Shown here: positions 40,821 to 49,909 of the stretch, one piece after another
Numbering within the stretch: position 1 is the first letter of the stretch
Layout of the letters: each line of letters begins with the position of its first letter
NCBI GenBank assembly: GCA_033064195.1
Contig: JARBJD010000015.1
Span: forward strand, 468,391 to 532,390
Source: Blattamonas nauphoetae
Taxonomy: Eukaryota > Preaxostyla > Oxymonadida
DNA: 64,000 nucleotides
Reading direction: 5' to 3'
Translations under genes and position numbers: made by a program
The notes under the pieces: generated by a model
Seen by the model: the letters and a program-made list of their open reading frames with translations, nothing else
What the model was told of the DNA's origin: nothing
Databases searched by the model: none

Positions 40821-42239
40821 ATGATACTCCTTCTCCTTACAACATTCATTTACTCGATCGACGGTGATACCATCTTTCTCGAATTCGGAGGGATGAGCAA
40901 GACGTGTCTGACAGCCGATACAGCGTGTCATTCACTCGATCAAGCTGCGAAGCACGCAAATTGGGAAAACGTGACCTCAATCTTGATTCAAGGCCACGCC
41001 GAACTGATTGGGGAGGTTATCTTCGATTCGAGTGATGATACTTTCAAAAAGACGCCAGCTGCGAACATCGAATACACAATGACACTCAAAAACCATCACC
41101 TCAGCTCCAACTCTGATCAATACGGTCTGACTGGCCTTGGAACAATTAAGATCAAAGGGACAGACACAACTGAGATGCGCATCATCCTCAAATCTGACGC
41201 CGGTTTTCTTCACATCTCAACCGCCAGAACACCAGGTGGGATAAAGAAGGAGTATGTGTTTCGTGTGGAGCTGTATGGTGTTCTTGACGTCCATACCATT
41301 CTTTATGTGCAACCTCTTCAACTCCCATCAACGACGACATTCACGAAGCTGACATCGAAGTTCGAAACCGAAGCTTGGGACCAAAAGTCGGCAGCAATCG
41401 TCGTTGACAAAGGAGCATTGATCATTCCGAACACTGCATCCATGTCTGTACATGACCCAGAACTTGGTGTTCTCATACTGAACGATTTTGACATCACCAA
41501 ATCCTCTGTCTTGATTGATCATAGCGTTTCGTCATCAATCACTAGTCTCGTCCCGAAGGGAGTTGTCTGTTCGATCTCAGAGAATGCCACAGACACATTC
41601 AACATTATTATTGGAAATGCAGGAAAAGAACGCGAGGAGGACGACAAACTTGTTGGAATCGACCAATATCCGCTCGACATCCATCTTTCTGGGAAATGTG
41701 CTGCGTATGATTCTGTGGATACAACCCAGAAGTTTCCTCTGAACAACACGGACATGACAAACATCTCCAAAACAGCCTTTGTCTTCCCTTCAGTTTCACT
41801 CTCCCGCTCGAACCTCAAATTTGCCACAAAAACGGGCAGCCAATCGAGTGACCTTGGCAACTATCTTCTTGCTGAATTCTCCTCAGGATACAACGTTCTG
41901 AGCGTCGCCGCTCTTCGCCGCCTGAAAGTGAGCATTGCACCTCGCTATCACACCGAAGACGCCGACGACAAGTTGATTCGCTGGGACGAAATGACGTGGT
42001 ACGTCGGCCATAAAGACACGGAGATGAGTTTCGGAGGAGTGTTGATCACACAATCAGGCCAATCAGGCTTTGCTGTGGCAGCTGTGCCGCGAGCAAATGT
42101 GGGGATCAGTGGGGAGTACACAGTGAAGATGGAATTCGAGGACCAGGTGAGATATGTCGGGTGTTTGTATTCTGGAGCACGAAAGACCGTTGCCTTCGCA
42201 TCGCTTGCTGTTCTACTGGCTGTGCTGCTAGGTTTCTAA
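40821..42239 (+). CDS. probable GPI-anchored surface protein
   Basis: 472 aa. A strong N-terminal signal peptide (MILLLLTTFIYSIDG) and a C-terminal tail of the GPI-signal type: polar spacer YSGARK, then hydrophobic TVAFASLAVLLAVLLGF to the end with no cytosolic residues. The start of the mature protein has MSKTCLTADTACHSLDQAAK, resembling the Cys-containing domain openers in the giant receptors (GC...CKTL), so a small beta-helix or related fold is possible. Several N-glycosylation sequons (NVT, NAT, NNT, NIS). Intronless; TAA stop. Ligand unknown. Confidence 0.75.
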   Translation: MILLLLTTFIYSIDGDTIFLEFGGMSKTCLTADTACHSLDQAAKHANWENVTSILIQGHAELIGEVIFDSSDDTFKKTPAANIEYTMTLKNHHLSSNSDQYGLTGLGTIKIKGTDTTEMRIILKSDAGFLHISTARTPGGIKKEYVFRVELYGVLDVHTILYVQPLQLPSTTTFTKLTSKFETEAWDQKSAAIVVDKGALIIPNTASMSVHDPELGVLILNDFDITKSSVLIDHSVSSSITSLVPKGVVCSISENATDTFNIIIGNAGKEREEDDKLVGIDQYPLDIHLSGKCAAYDSVDTTQKFPLNNTDMTNISKTAFVFPSVSLSRSNLKFATKTGSQSSDLGNYLLAEFSSGYNVLSVAALRRLKVSIAPRYHTEDADDKLIRWDEMTWYVGHKDTEMSFGGVLITQSGQSGFAVAAVPRANVGISGEYTVKMEFEDQVRYVGCLYSGARKTVAFASLAVLLAVLLGF

Positions 42240-42800
42240 GACAATCTCAACGATGAACTCCAAATCGTATTGAGGAGACTTTGATCCACTATCAAGTTTA
42301 CGAGAAGGTCGAGGATCTCTCAAACGAAATTCTCTTTTCTGACAGACACCTTTTGTCTTCCTCATTTCTCTGATCCATAGTTTCTAAATTGATCAAAAAA
42401 GGATGAAAGGAAGCGGTACGAAGACGATTGTCAAGTCGAGAAATAGAGAGCCTCCAATTGAAGTTTCTCAACTCATCACCTCTCTTATTTCTGTCTTGAC
42501 CATGAGATAACAAATTGTTCATTATGAAATATTTGTTAAAATCCTTAAAAGATGACATGAGTTCAGAGACTATTCTGACAATATGTTGTTATGGCTCGAT
42601 CAAATTCAACTTTCATGCTCTCAGCAACCACACAGGTATGATCATTCTCCTCTCCTGCTCCATCCCTGTATTCTCCCTTCCATTCACTAGAATCCCGACA
42701 ACTCAAAAACCATCGAAAACGATGAGAAAGTTTGGATCGTGTTTAACTCTCTCTCCAACTCGCACTCACTCTTTCATTCCTCTCAACCCTCTTCTCTTCC
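42240..42800. other. intergenic region
   Basis: About 560 bp. A plus-strand frame (42515-42850) overlaps the next gene's start but has no protein-like features. Likely terminator of the surface protein and promoter of the next gene. Confidence 0.5.
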
Positions 42801-44043
42801 ATGCCACAGAATCATCCAACAATCGAGTCAGTGTTGGAATGGCTGAGTGATTCGTCTGTCCATCCAGGAATCAAAGTCACTACGATCCAGTGGTTCCACA
42901 TTCCCACTCTCCTCGCCAATTTCATCCAACCATCCCATCCACATCAACAAAAACAAGATCAACAAGACTCCAAACAACCACAGCCACAACAGGCACAACA
43001 AGATGAACAGCCAACACCATCAGCAGAATCGAACAATCAGCTCCTCACTCTGCTCCTTCAAGCTCTCACCAAGTTCCTCGACGAGTCCTCCGATTCTCAC
43101 ACTCCAATCCCAAACAAGCGACTCCTCCACTCCTCTCTCTCCCACCTCTCCCCGTCCCCCGCTCTCACTCTTTCCATGCGGAGAGACATCGACAGGTGTC
43201 TCGTCGCTCTCAACTACGTCGACGACAGCTCATTCGCTGAACAGAAACAGCAGCCAGCGGATCAGACACAGCTGGAGCGAGAAGTGGCGATGATGCGAGC
43301 GGACAAGGACGCGTTTGTGTCGACAGTGATCTCGCTCCAGAAAGAGAAGGACCAGCTGCGAAGTGAGTTGGCAAGCACGAAACAGAGACTGGACGAGATG
43401 GAACGGAGACTGACTCAGGCACAGCAGGCCATCGAAGTGACACAAACTGCAGTCACTGTACGAACAACACCTGTTGTGGCGTCTGATGTCATCGTCGCGT
43501 TCAGTCCGACATACATCAGACTGAGTGGATCGACAGTCATACGAACGCGAGAGGGTTGGATTGGATGTTACACAAGACCCGTCTCGAAAGGCATTCATCG
43601 ACTGTCGATCAGAAGTTTTGGGAATCACGGTCTCAGTGTGTCCTTCCTAATCCTCCATTCATCATCTTCCTTCTCGTTCAGTGATTGGCGTGCTTGACGC
43701 TGCCGAGTCTCCAAAACTCCTAAAAAGCGCAGCATACACGTCTCTGAAAGGAGCGATGATGCACACCTGCAACGGCTATCTCTACTCGGCCAATCGATAT
43801 TTCACTTCCAACACGAAACCTCGCGATGGACAGGAGTTCTCAGCGGAGGCTGATTTGGAGAAGAGGACACTCCACTTCTTCCTCGACGGTGTCCAGCAGC
43901 AACACCACTTCGTCAACATTCCTGTCCCGCTCGTTTTCTCGATTGATTCGTACTACAAAGATATGTCGATTGAGATCTTGAGTTGGGGAGAGATAAAGCA
44001 GTCTGGTGTGACATTTGAAGGAACTGGACACAATCTGGGATGA
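42801..44043 (+). CDS. coiled-coil protein with SPRY-like C-terminal domain, two exons
   Basis: Exon 1 42801-43635, intron 43636-43681 (46 nt, GT-AG), exon 2 43682-44043; about 398 aa. The splice rebuilds GLMIGVLDAAESPK in frame. Residues 1-50 are helical, followed by a Gln/Pro-rich stretch, a helical region, then a coiled coil (LQKEKDQLRSELASTKQRLD, EMERRLTQAQQAIEV). The last 180 residues (VIVAFSPTYIRLSGSTVIRT ... GWIGCYTRPVSKGIHRLSI ... FFLDGVQQQHHFV) have the beta-sandwich pattern of SPRY/B30.2-like domains, which usually bind protein partners. Assignment by pattern only. No signal peptide. Confidence 0.7.
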
Positions 44044-44148
44044 CCTGTCCTCATTCTTTTGTTTTCATCTTCAATCGTTTGATTGAAAAAAAACTAGCTG
44101 TTTCGAGATTGTTTTCTGTTGACTCTTTTTTTGTCAATCGACAGTGAT

Positions 44149-45024
44149 TCAAAGCAGAGAGGAGGCTGGTGAAAGGTGGGGAGAACTGGGCAATGATTGA
44201 GATGGACGGGAGGGAGTGAGTGATGATGAAGCTGGTGACTGGTGTGTTGGTGTGTAGTGAGCGAGTAGTTGGGGGTAAATTGTGAACGGAGTGGTTGGAG
44301 CTGACGATCCTGACGAGAATTTGAGAATGGCAGCCTGGACACGGGAGAGAGACTCCCTGCTCACTCTTTCCAACATTTCCTCGTTTTTCTGTTCTGTCGT
44401 CTGATACCGCATCGACACGTTTGGAGTGATGTGTTTGAGTTGTGAACAAGCTGGTTGTTTGAGTTTCATGCTCGCTTTCATGACAGACGGAGAGTGAGAC
44501 AGATCCAACGACAATGTCACTGGTGTTCCAGATGTCCGCGTGTTTTGGAGTGTGCTCGACGGTTCCACTGGATTGGACGTTCGAGGGACCATTTTGAGTG
44601 GCTTGTTTTGAGGCAACGTCGGATTTTGGGATCCTCCAGCGATCATTCCTGGCTGGTTCTGTTGAAGCCGAGGAGGAGGGGGAGTTTGACTGGACGGCCC
44701 AGCGGGCTTTGAGTGTGGTTTGAGCGATGCTCGCCACGATTGGTTGGGTGGTGTGGAAACAGCGGGCGGAAGATCTGATCCGATGTCTTCCATCGCTGAC
44801 TTCAGCGCAGTAGAGAGTGAAAAAGCACCAGTTGCTGTACCTGGCTGAACAACAACACTGGCCGGTCGTGCTTCGCTTCCTGTGCGTGTTATTCGACCTG
44901 TAGTGGACTTGACTTGAGGCGATGGGCTCGCACTTTCTGCACGAGGATCGACGACTTGAACAGAATTTAGAATGTATTCGGATTCGGGGCTCTTCGTCTG
45001 GAGCAGTTCCCACACTCTTCGGCG
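44149..45024 (-). CDS. 3' part of an unrecognised host gene split by a TIR element
   Basis: About 291 codons belonging to the gene, low in complexity and rich in Ser, Pro, Thr and Gln. The end is SSPHLSPASSLL. One helical patch (NEEMLERVSRESLSRVQAAI) stands out. The apparent ATG at 45042 lies inside the inverted repeat of the inserted element, so it is not the native start. Across the insertion, the codons for Arg-Arg in the duplicated target (CGCCGA) are in the same frame as the upstream part at 48291-48434, giving ALVRR then RVWELLQTKSPESEY. Function unknown. Confidence 0.65.
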   Translation of the reverse strand, partial: RRRVWELLQTKSPESEYILNSVQVVDPRAESASPSPQVKSTTGRITRTGSEARPASVVVQPGTATGAFSLSTALKSAMEDIGSDLPPAVSTPPNQSWRASLKPHSKPAGPSSQTPPPPRLQQNQPGMIAGGSQNPTLPQNKPLKMVPRTSNPVEPSSTLQNTRTSGTPVTLSLDLSHSPSVMKASMKLKQPACSQLKHITPNVSMRYQTTEQKNEEMLERVSRESLSRVQAAILKFSSGSSAPTTPFTIYPQLLAHYTPTHQSPASSSLTPSRPSQSLPSSPHLSPASSLL

Positions 45025-45280
45025 ATTACCATGGGTCGGCATGTCCTATAGGCAGGACATCATAGGACAGCCAAAAAGAGGAGGACAATTTGGATAAAAG
45101 TGCTGATGACAGGAATTGAACCAGCCTCTTGTTTGACCAGAACTGCAAAAACTAGAGATGAAAAATGAGTCGAAAATGGGGACAATTACGCTCATTTTCT
45201 GTTTTAGAATCATTGAAATTGTGTTTTTTCACATTGTTTTGAGGAAAATTGCGAAAGTTGTCCAAAAGCGGTCGATCCAC

Positions 45281-45432
45281 CCACCATAGGACACGATAGG
45301 ACAATCCTGAATCGGGCTCAAACCATAGGACATGGAAGGTATTTGAGACATTCGTAATACTTGCGTTCCTTTTCCACGATAAAATCGAGGGAGGACAATT
45401 GTCCTGTCCTGTCCTATCGTGTCCTATGGTGG
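45281..45432. repeat. 23-bp-arm inverted repeat in the left subterminal region
   Basis: Arms 45281-45303 and 45410-45432 are perfect reverse complements (start CCACCATAGGACACGATAGG). Together with further TGTCCT/AGGACA words at 45043-45078, 45300-45330 and 45393-45450 they form a cluster typical of transposase-binding arrays. Confidence 0.8.
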
Positions 45433-45585
45433 TCTGATCTGTCCTACGAAACCAACATTTTTTTCAATTTGGCCTAAAATCAGCTAAACAACGCTTTTGT
45501 CGAAGCGCACTGAGCGGCAGAGGTGCCATGTAAACTCTTTTCTCATTATTCTCTTCAAACTTTTCTATTTCACATGTTTTAGACA

Positions 45586-46042
45586 ATGGATCTTGTGTTC
45601 GATTTGACACTTGAGATCGTCGTACTGAACGGTTTCATTCAATAAAGAAGATATCTGTCTGCTCTTTTTTCTGCTCTATTCACTACTGTCCCTCCATTTT
45701 AGATTTCATTGCGAATCAAACTCGTTTTCACAGAATATTTCTCACGCGAGGAGGACAAAGAGGGAAGAGTGATATCTTTCATGACAATACTGAAGTCTCA
45801 GTTCATTGTCTGCTCTTCTCTTATGTATCTCTCCCTGATTTCCCTCTAACTTCTTTTCAAGGCCTTGGAACACAGAATCAGGGTTCCGTCAGACACGATC
45901 AAACTGAACTGAAATACGAGAAGTCGAAGGGACCAGTGTGCTCTCTTTTTCTATTGTATTCTCATTTGTCCCTTCTTCTGCTCATTTAGTTAATATTGAC
46001 ATCGTCTTCACTGGGAGATGTGAAGTCCTGAAGAAGATGTGA
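45586..46042 (+). CDS. possible four-exon small gene inside the TIR element
   Basis: ATG 45586 begins MDLVFDLTLEIVVLN. Introns 45632-45702 (71 nt), 45808-45861 (54 nt) and 45938-45989 (52 nt) are GT-AG with pyrimidine-rich 3' ends, and one frame runs through all exons: DFIANQTRFHRIFLTRGGQ, GTQNQGSVRHDQTELKYEKS, NIDIVFTGRCEVLKKM, then TGA. About 92 aa. No domain recognised; a chance open path cannot be excluded. A preceding tract ending atgttttag suggests a further upstream exon. Confidence 0.35.
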
Positions 46043-46392
46043 GACATCAACAGTAACATCTGCCAGTATGCTTTCTGCTTGGTTTTATCCTCAGTTTGAC
46101 CAGATTCTCTTATTTATCTGCAGGCTGAACTCGTAATCGACATCAAATCTGAAGAAACGAAAGATTCGAACAGCTGATGCTCACCATGACATCAATTGTG
46201 GATATTTTGGTCCGGAATAGCTGTATCGAGCATTTGCAACACCCTTTGCAACATCTCTATTTCGTTTCAAGGTTGTACGAACACACATTCCATCAATACC
46301 AATCGTTCACATATATCATCCTGATATCCTGCCCTTTTCAAGAATCTGTCGATTAATGGAAGATATTATCGATTGATAATACACTGGAAGTC

Positions 46393-46560
46393 ATGATTGA
46401 GCCGGACAAGAAGAAGAGAAGCGAAGATCTCACCACCGGATTTGATGGGGACGATGCAGGCAGAGAACGAGGAAATGGAGGTGCACATGCGAGGCTGGGC
46501 TTCATGAAGATGATTTCCCTCGAATTTTCATGGAAGGAAAATGCCGTGTTTTCTGTTTAG
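46393..46560 (+). CDS. short protein-like open frame in the TIR element
   Basis: 56 codons from ATG 46393: MIEPDKKKRSEDLTTGFDGD at the start and MKMISLEFSWKENAVFSV at the end. The stop lies in a context (ttttctgtttag) that could also be an intron 3' end. It is in the same frame as the next two protein-like stretches, so all may be exons or remains of one gene. Function unknown. Confidence 0.3.
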   Translation: MIEPDKKKRSEDLTTGFDGDDAGRERGNGGAHARLGFMKMISLEFSWKENAVFSV

Positions 46561-46665
46561 TGGCTCCAACGTCTGACACCCAACGCGAATCGAAAGGAAA
46601 AGGAAACTCATTAAGAGATCAAGGAATAGCTACTCTTCCCTCAGAGTTCAATTGTGCTGGGGAGG

Positions 46666-46824
46666 ATGATGACAACGGTCATCGTGGATCTTCTGAACGA
46701 TGAAATGACAACAGAGAGGCTGAACACAATCATCGCCAAACTGGATAAGAATGTGATGTCAATGCAAGCAAGCCTCCATCATACGCAGTTTTGGATCAAA
46801 GAAGAAAAGATTCCAGCTATTTAA
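46666..46824 (+). CDS. short helical open frame in the TIR element
   Basis: 53 codons: MMTTVIVDLLNDEMTTERLN and IIAKLDKNVMSMQASLHH, a coiled-coil-like pattern, then QFWIKEEKIPAI and TAA. The same frame continues after the stop with acidic, protein-like sequence (KENPLTKESDTDCEEH, KNEEDFGCEKCDLDEEFYED) down to about 47060. I read this as part of a decayed or spliced element gene. Confidence 0.3.
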   Translation: MMTTVIVDLLNDEMTTERLNTIIAKLDKNVMSMQASLHHTQFWIKEEKIPAI

Positions 46825-46993
46825 GTTATTCGCAAGGAGAATCCACTCACAAAGGAATCAGACACCGATTGTGAAGAACACATCGCGCCGATCGAAGCAG
46901 GTGATTCTTCCGATCATGTTCTGCGTTTTTTTGTGAGAGTGACAGGAGCGAGCATCTTGTTCTTCTTTGTGACCACCAAAAACGAAGAAGATT

Positions 46994-47923
46994 TTGGCTG
47001 CGAAAAATGTGATTTGGATGAGGAATTTTACGAAGATATCGGACGTGGTTCTCATCCACGACTTTGCTGAACAGCTGGCGCATAGATCATTGCCACAAGT
47101 CTCTGCCCAAAAGAGATCAAGGTTGATCCAAACGTCGACGACCACATCTTGCTGGATGACAATCTCGAAGACACCAATAACTGCAGAAAGCGACAGCTCC
47201 GTCAAAGAAGCAATACAAACTTCGGGAGTCCAACCATTCATGTTGACCCGTGCCTCCCTCGCAACAGCTCACTCCCCACATGCCTCCCTCGCAACAGCTC
47301 ACTCCCCACATGCCTCCCTCGCAACAGCTCACTCCCCACATGCCTCCCTCGCAACAGCTCACTCCCCACATGCCTCCCTCGTAACAGCTCACTCCCCACA
47401 TGCCTCCCTCGCAACAGCTCACTCTCCGCATGCCTCCCTCGCAACAGCTCACTCCCCACATGCCTCCCTCGTAACAGCTCACTCCCCACATGCCTCCCTC
47501 GCAACAGCTCACTCTCCGCATGCCTCCCTCGCAACAGCTCACTCTCCGCATGCCTCCCTCGCAACAGCTCACTCCCCACATGCCTCCCTCGCAACAGCTC
47601 ACTCCCCACATGCCTCCCTCGTAACAGCTCACTCCCCACATGCCTCCCTCGCAACAGCTCACTCTCCGCATGCCTCCCTCGCAACAGCTCACTCCCCACA
47701 TGCCTCCCTCGTAACAGCTCACTCTCCGCATGCCTCCCTCGCAACAGCTCACTCTCCGCATGCCTCCCTCGCAACAGCTCACTCTCCGCATGCCTCCCTC
47801 GCAACAGCTCACTCTCCGCATGCCTCCCTCGCAACAGCTCACTCCCCACATGCCTCCCTCGCTGCACTCCTCTCTCCGCCCAATCTGCTCTCGTTGAACT
47901 GTTGTTCTTGCAGATGCTTTTAG
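46994..47923 (+). CDS. repeat-containing open frame over the minisatellite
   Basis: 309 codons. The first 85 are not repetitive; then about 20 decapeptide repeats ASLATAHSPH with Ala or Val at position 4, and a Cys-rich end (NCCSCRCF). Among the frames crossing the minisatellite, this is the one in which the commonest unit variant (tccccaca versus tctccgca) is synonymous. That hints at selection on this frame, but the variant is one linked event that may have spread by copying. Whether it is translated is open. Confidence 0.35.
   Translation: MAAKNVIWMRNFTKISDVVLIHDFAEQLAHRSLPQVSAQKRSRLIQTSTTTSCWMTISKTPITAESDSSVKEAIQTSGVQPFMLTRASLATAHSPHASLATAHSPHASLATAHSPHASLATAHSPHASLVTAHSPHASLATAHSPHASLATAHSPHASLVTAHSPHASLATAHSPHASLATAHSPHASLATAHSPHASLATAHSPHASLVTAHSPHASLATAHSPHASLATAHSPHASLVTAHSPHASLATAHSPHASLATAHSPHASLATAHSPHASLATAHSPHASLAALLSPPNLLSLNCCSCRCF
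47251..47862. repeat. 30-bp minisatellite, 20 full units plus a 12-bp partial unit
   Basis: Units start tgcctccctcgcaacagctc. Only two sites vary: gcaac or gtaac at bases 11-15, and an end of ccccaca or ctccgca. Variants are ordered, not random: the triplet plain, gtaac, ctccgca recurs at units 4-6 and 12-14 and partly at 7-9 and 15-17, so blocks of several units were duplicated together. No length polymorphism can be judged from one sequence. Confidence 0.95.
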
Positions 47924-48203
47924 AATTCTCTTGATCTTTTCATACTGTATTCTTCACACTGACGATATCTCCATTTCATCTTCCATTTTTTTACTTGTGA
48001 TTTGTTTGTGGTCCGTTTTGAAGACTCTGTATCTCATTGACTTGATCGACCCTTCATTATTATTTGATGTCCTCTTCAAATTTGCTTCACCATTTCTGCT
48101 TTCGACTGACCCAAAATGGACGTAGAAATACGCTATGAGTCACATAAATAGCAAATTACAGTATATCTTGTCATCTACATGCTTTCTTGAACAGAACCCT
48201 CCC

Positions 48204-48258
48204 GGCGCCTAATTAAGCGCCAAAAACCCGTGTCCTACGATAGGACACGGGCTTTTGG
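48204..48258. repeat. right subterminal hairpins of the TIR element
   Basis: Two nested palindromes: GGCGC...GCGCC (48204-48208 with 48217-48221) and a larger hairpin with 17-bp arms (48220-48236 and 48242-48258, one mismatch) around loop acgat, containing TGTCCT/AGGACA. The same words occur in the left subterminal array. Confidence 0.8.
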
Positions 48259-48284
48259 AGGAGGACATGCCGACCCATGGTAAT

Positions 48285-48450
48285 TCGGCGAACTAGCGCG
48301 ATCAGTCGGACGATGAAGTCCGTTCGTCGGTCTTCTTCTTCCAAGTCCAACATCCACCAATCGTTTTGCGTCAGAATCTCAACAAGATAGCGACCTTCAT
48401 CATCTCCCACAGAGTAACGTTCAACGTCTTTCATGTCATCTGATGTTGGT
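48285..48450 (-). CDS. 5' part of the host gene split by the TIR element
   Basis: The minus-strand frame reads PQPTSDDMKDVERYSVGDDE, then GRYLVEILTQNDWWMLDLEE and FIVRLIALVRR up to the insertion. The acidic, tryptophan-containing sequence is clearly protein-like. The frame is open upstream of Met 48434 to a likely intron 3' end near 48473 (tgaccag then ggggaac), so the true first exon lies further up, possibly beyond the DIRS-like insertion. Continues in frame at 45018. Function unknown. Confidence 0.6.
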
Positions 48451-48530
48451 TGGGGATCTGGAGTTCCCCCTGGTCACTCCAAGACAAACGAGGGCTTCCT
48501 CAACTGATTGAATAGGTACACTGACGTGGA

Positions 48531-49778
48531 ATGGGTGCCTTTGATCAAAATATGTCTCAGACAGACACTATCTCTTCGGCATCTCAATCTGCCACTACTC
48601 ATCATCCACTAGTTACGGATGATCTCGTTCAAGCAGTGGTGCTTCAAGTAGTTGAGAGATTTCCGACTCTCTTAAAACCGCCCGCTCCACAACATCCACT
48701 AACCCAAAGTGATATTTCTTTGTGCCAGTCAAACCCATCTAAGCTGATACAACCCTCACCGAGACTTCAGCTTCCGCAGATTTCGAAGCAAAAGCGAAGT
48801 CGCCCAACAACTCGCGAACATGTTTCTCGTCGAAGTCCCTCTAGCGACAATCATCATCGGAAACAATATGAGCAAAAGCGTTCAGAAAGAAGGAGACATC
48901 GCTTAGAAGATTCTTCTTCCTATTCGTCGACCATATCAACATTTTCAGACGATCCAAATGCTGATTCTCACTTTGGCTCGGAAGACAGATTGAGACACCG
49001 AAGAAGACAATATGGGAGGAATGAACTTCACAGGCGTCAATTGGCAGGTAGGAAACGACACAGACACAAGTATAGTTCCAGTTCATCGGAGTCGTATGTG
49101 GGATCCAGGATGGGCCATGATCACCCGCGCCAGAAACAGGATAATTTGAAAAAGATGCTCTACAAGCAAATGAAAAAGCAAGAGCCATCTTTCAATGGCG
49201 ATTGGCTTCGGACAAGCCTTCCGAATCAACAGCGGGATACGTGGTGCTCCCAAACGTCACAAATGCGAAACATTCTCAACATCCCACTTGATATCGCCCA
49301 AAATAGCAATGCAGTCTCTGATTCAGAAAAGCTGGTGGACAAAGCCCTTATTACTGGAACGCAGTCATCTCTTTCGAGTCTGGCGCTCATGACTGAAGTC
49401 TTCGATCATATTGTGGAGGGCCGTCCATCTCAGGACATCCAACCGACTGTTACAAACGCAATATTGTCTGCTTCGGACGCAGCTACCTGCTCACAGCATG
49501 CGAGGTACATGAATGCTGAGAAGGCACAACAAATTGCATCTTTTCTGGGAGTTTCCCAACCGGCGGCAATTGGATCAGACTTCCTCATGTCTTCAAGCCA
49601 ACAACAGTTCACAATGTCACAATCTCCTCAAAGTCAGTCGTCACCACAAATGATGACTCAACAATTGAACCGAGGTGTTAGAAGTTCTTTCTCCGGCCGA
49701 GGGGGGTCGAGCCGCCCCCCGAACCAAACAAACGGCCGCCATCACCAGCAGTATCAAAAACAGAGATATCCAAAGTAG
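48531..49778 (+). CDS. gag-like ORF of the DIRS-like element
   Basis: 415 codons from ATG 48531. N-terminal third Ser/Gln/Pro-rich, then a very basic Arg/His/Ser-rich stretch (RRHRLEDSSSYSS, GRKRHRHKYSSSSSES), then a helical segment (LVDKALITGTQSSLSSLALM) and a Gln/Gly/Arg-rich tail. No zinc knuckle. Position directly before the reverse transcriptase and the basic character support a gag-like, RNA-binding role. Confidence 0.6.
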   Translation: MGAFDQNMSQTDTISSASQSATTHHPLVTDDLVQAVVLQVVERFPTLLKPPAPQHPLTQSDISLCQSNPSKLIQPSPRLQLPQISKQKRSRPTTREHVSRRSPSSDNHHRKQYEQKRSERRRHRLEDSSSYSSTISTFSDDPNADSHFGSEDRLRHRRRQYGRNELHRRQLAGRKRHRHKYSSSSSESYVGSRMGHDHPRQKQDNLKKMLYKQMKKQEPSFNGDWLRTSLPNQQRDTWCSQTSQMRNILNIPLDIAQNSNAVSDSEKLVDKALITGTQSSLSSLALMTEVFDHIVEGRPSQDIQPTVTNAILSASDAATCSQHARYMNAEKAQQIASFLGVSQPAAIGSDFLMSSSQQQFTMSQSPQSQSSPQMMTQQLNRGVRSSFSGRGGSSRPPNQTNGRHHQQYQKQRYPK

Positions 49779-49909
49779 AGTTTCAGAACACACCAACTCG
49801 GCTGCTCAAGTCTATCAGAGAGTGGGACAAGATTGGTGGAGCCCCGAGAGTACAAGCGTGAGCTCTCTGGAAGTGGCAGGACGACAAATCGACCGCGAGA
49901 CTCCAGAGC

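Larger units (their letters stand above)
45025..48284. mobile_element. 3260-bp terminal-inverted-repeat element, superfamily unassigned
   Basis: The ends are 23-bp perfect inverted repeats at 45025-45047 and 48262-48284, starting ATTACCATGGGTCGG. Directly outside is the 6-bp direct repeat TCGGCG (45019-45024 and 48285-48290), a target-site duplication. Subterminal DNA is packed with AGGACA/TGTCCT words and palindromes. A 6-bp duplication fits several integrase- or transposase-driven groups (for example Dada, IS3EU), so I leave it unassigned. No transposase was recognised. It interrupts a host gene in frame. Confidence 0.8.

Noticed and set aside
47117-47851. Minus-strand frames of Cys/Gly/Arg repeats across the minisatellite
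   Set aside because: Any frame stays open across a 30-bp repeat lacking stops; the unit variants are non-synonymous here.
47251-47862. CRISPR-like array
   Set aside because: Units are directly adjacent with no spacers, and the surroundings are eukaryotic.
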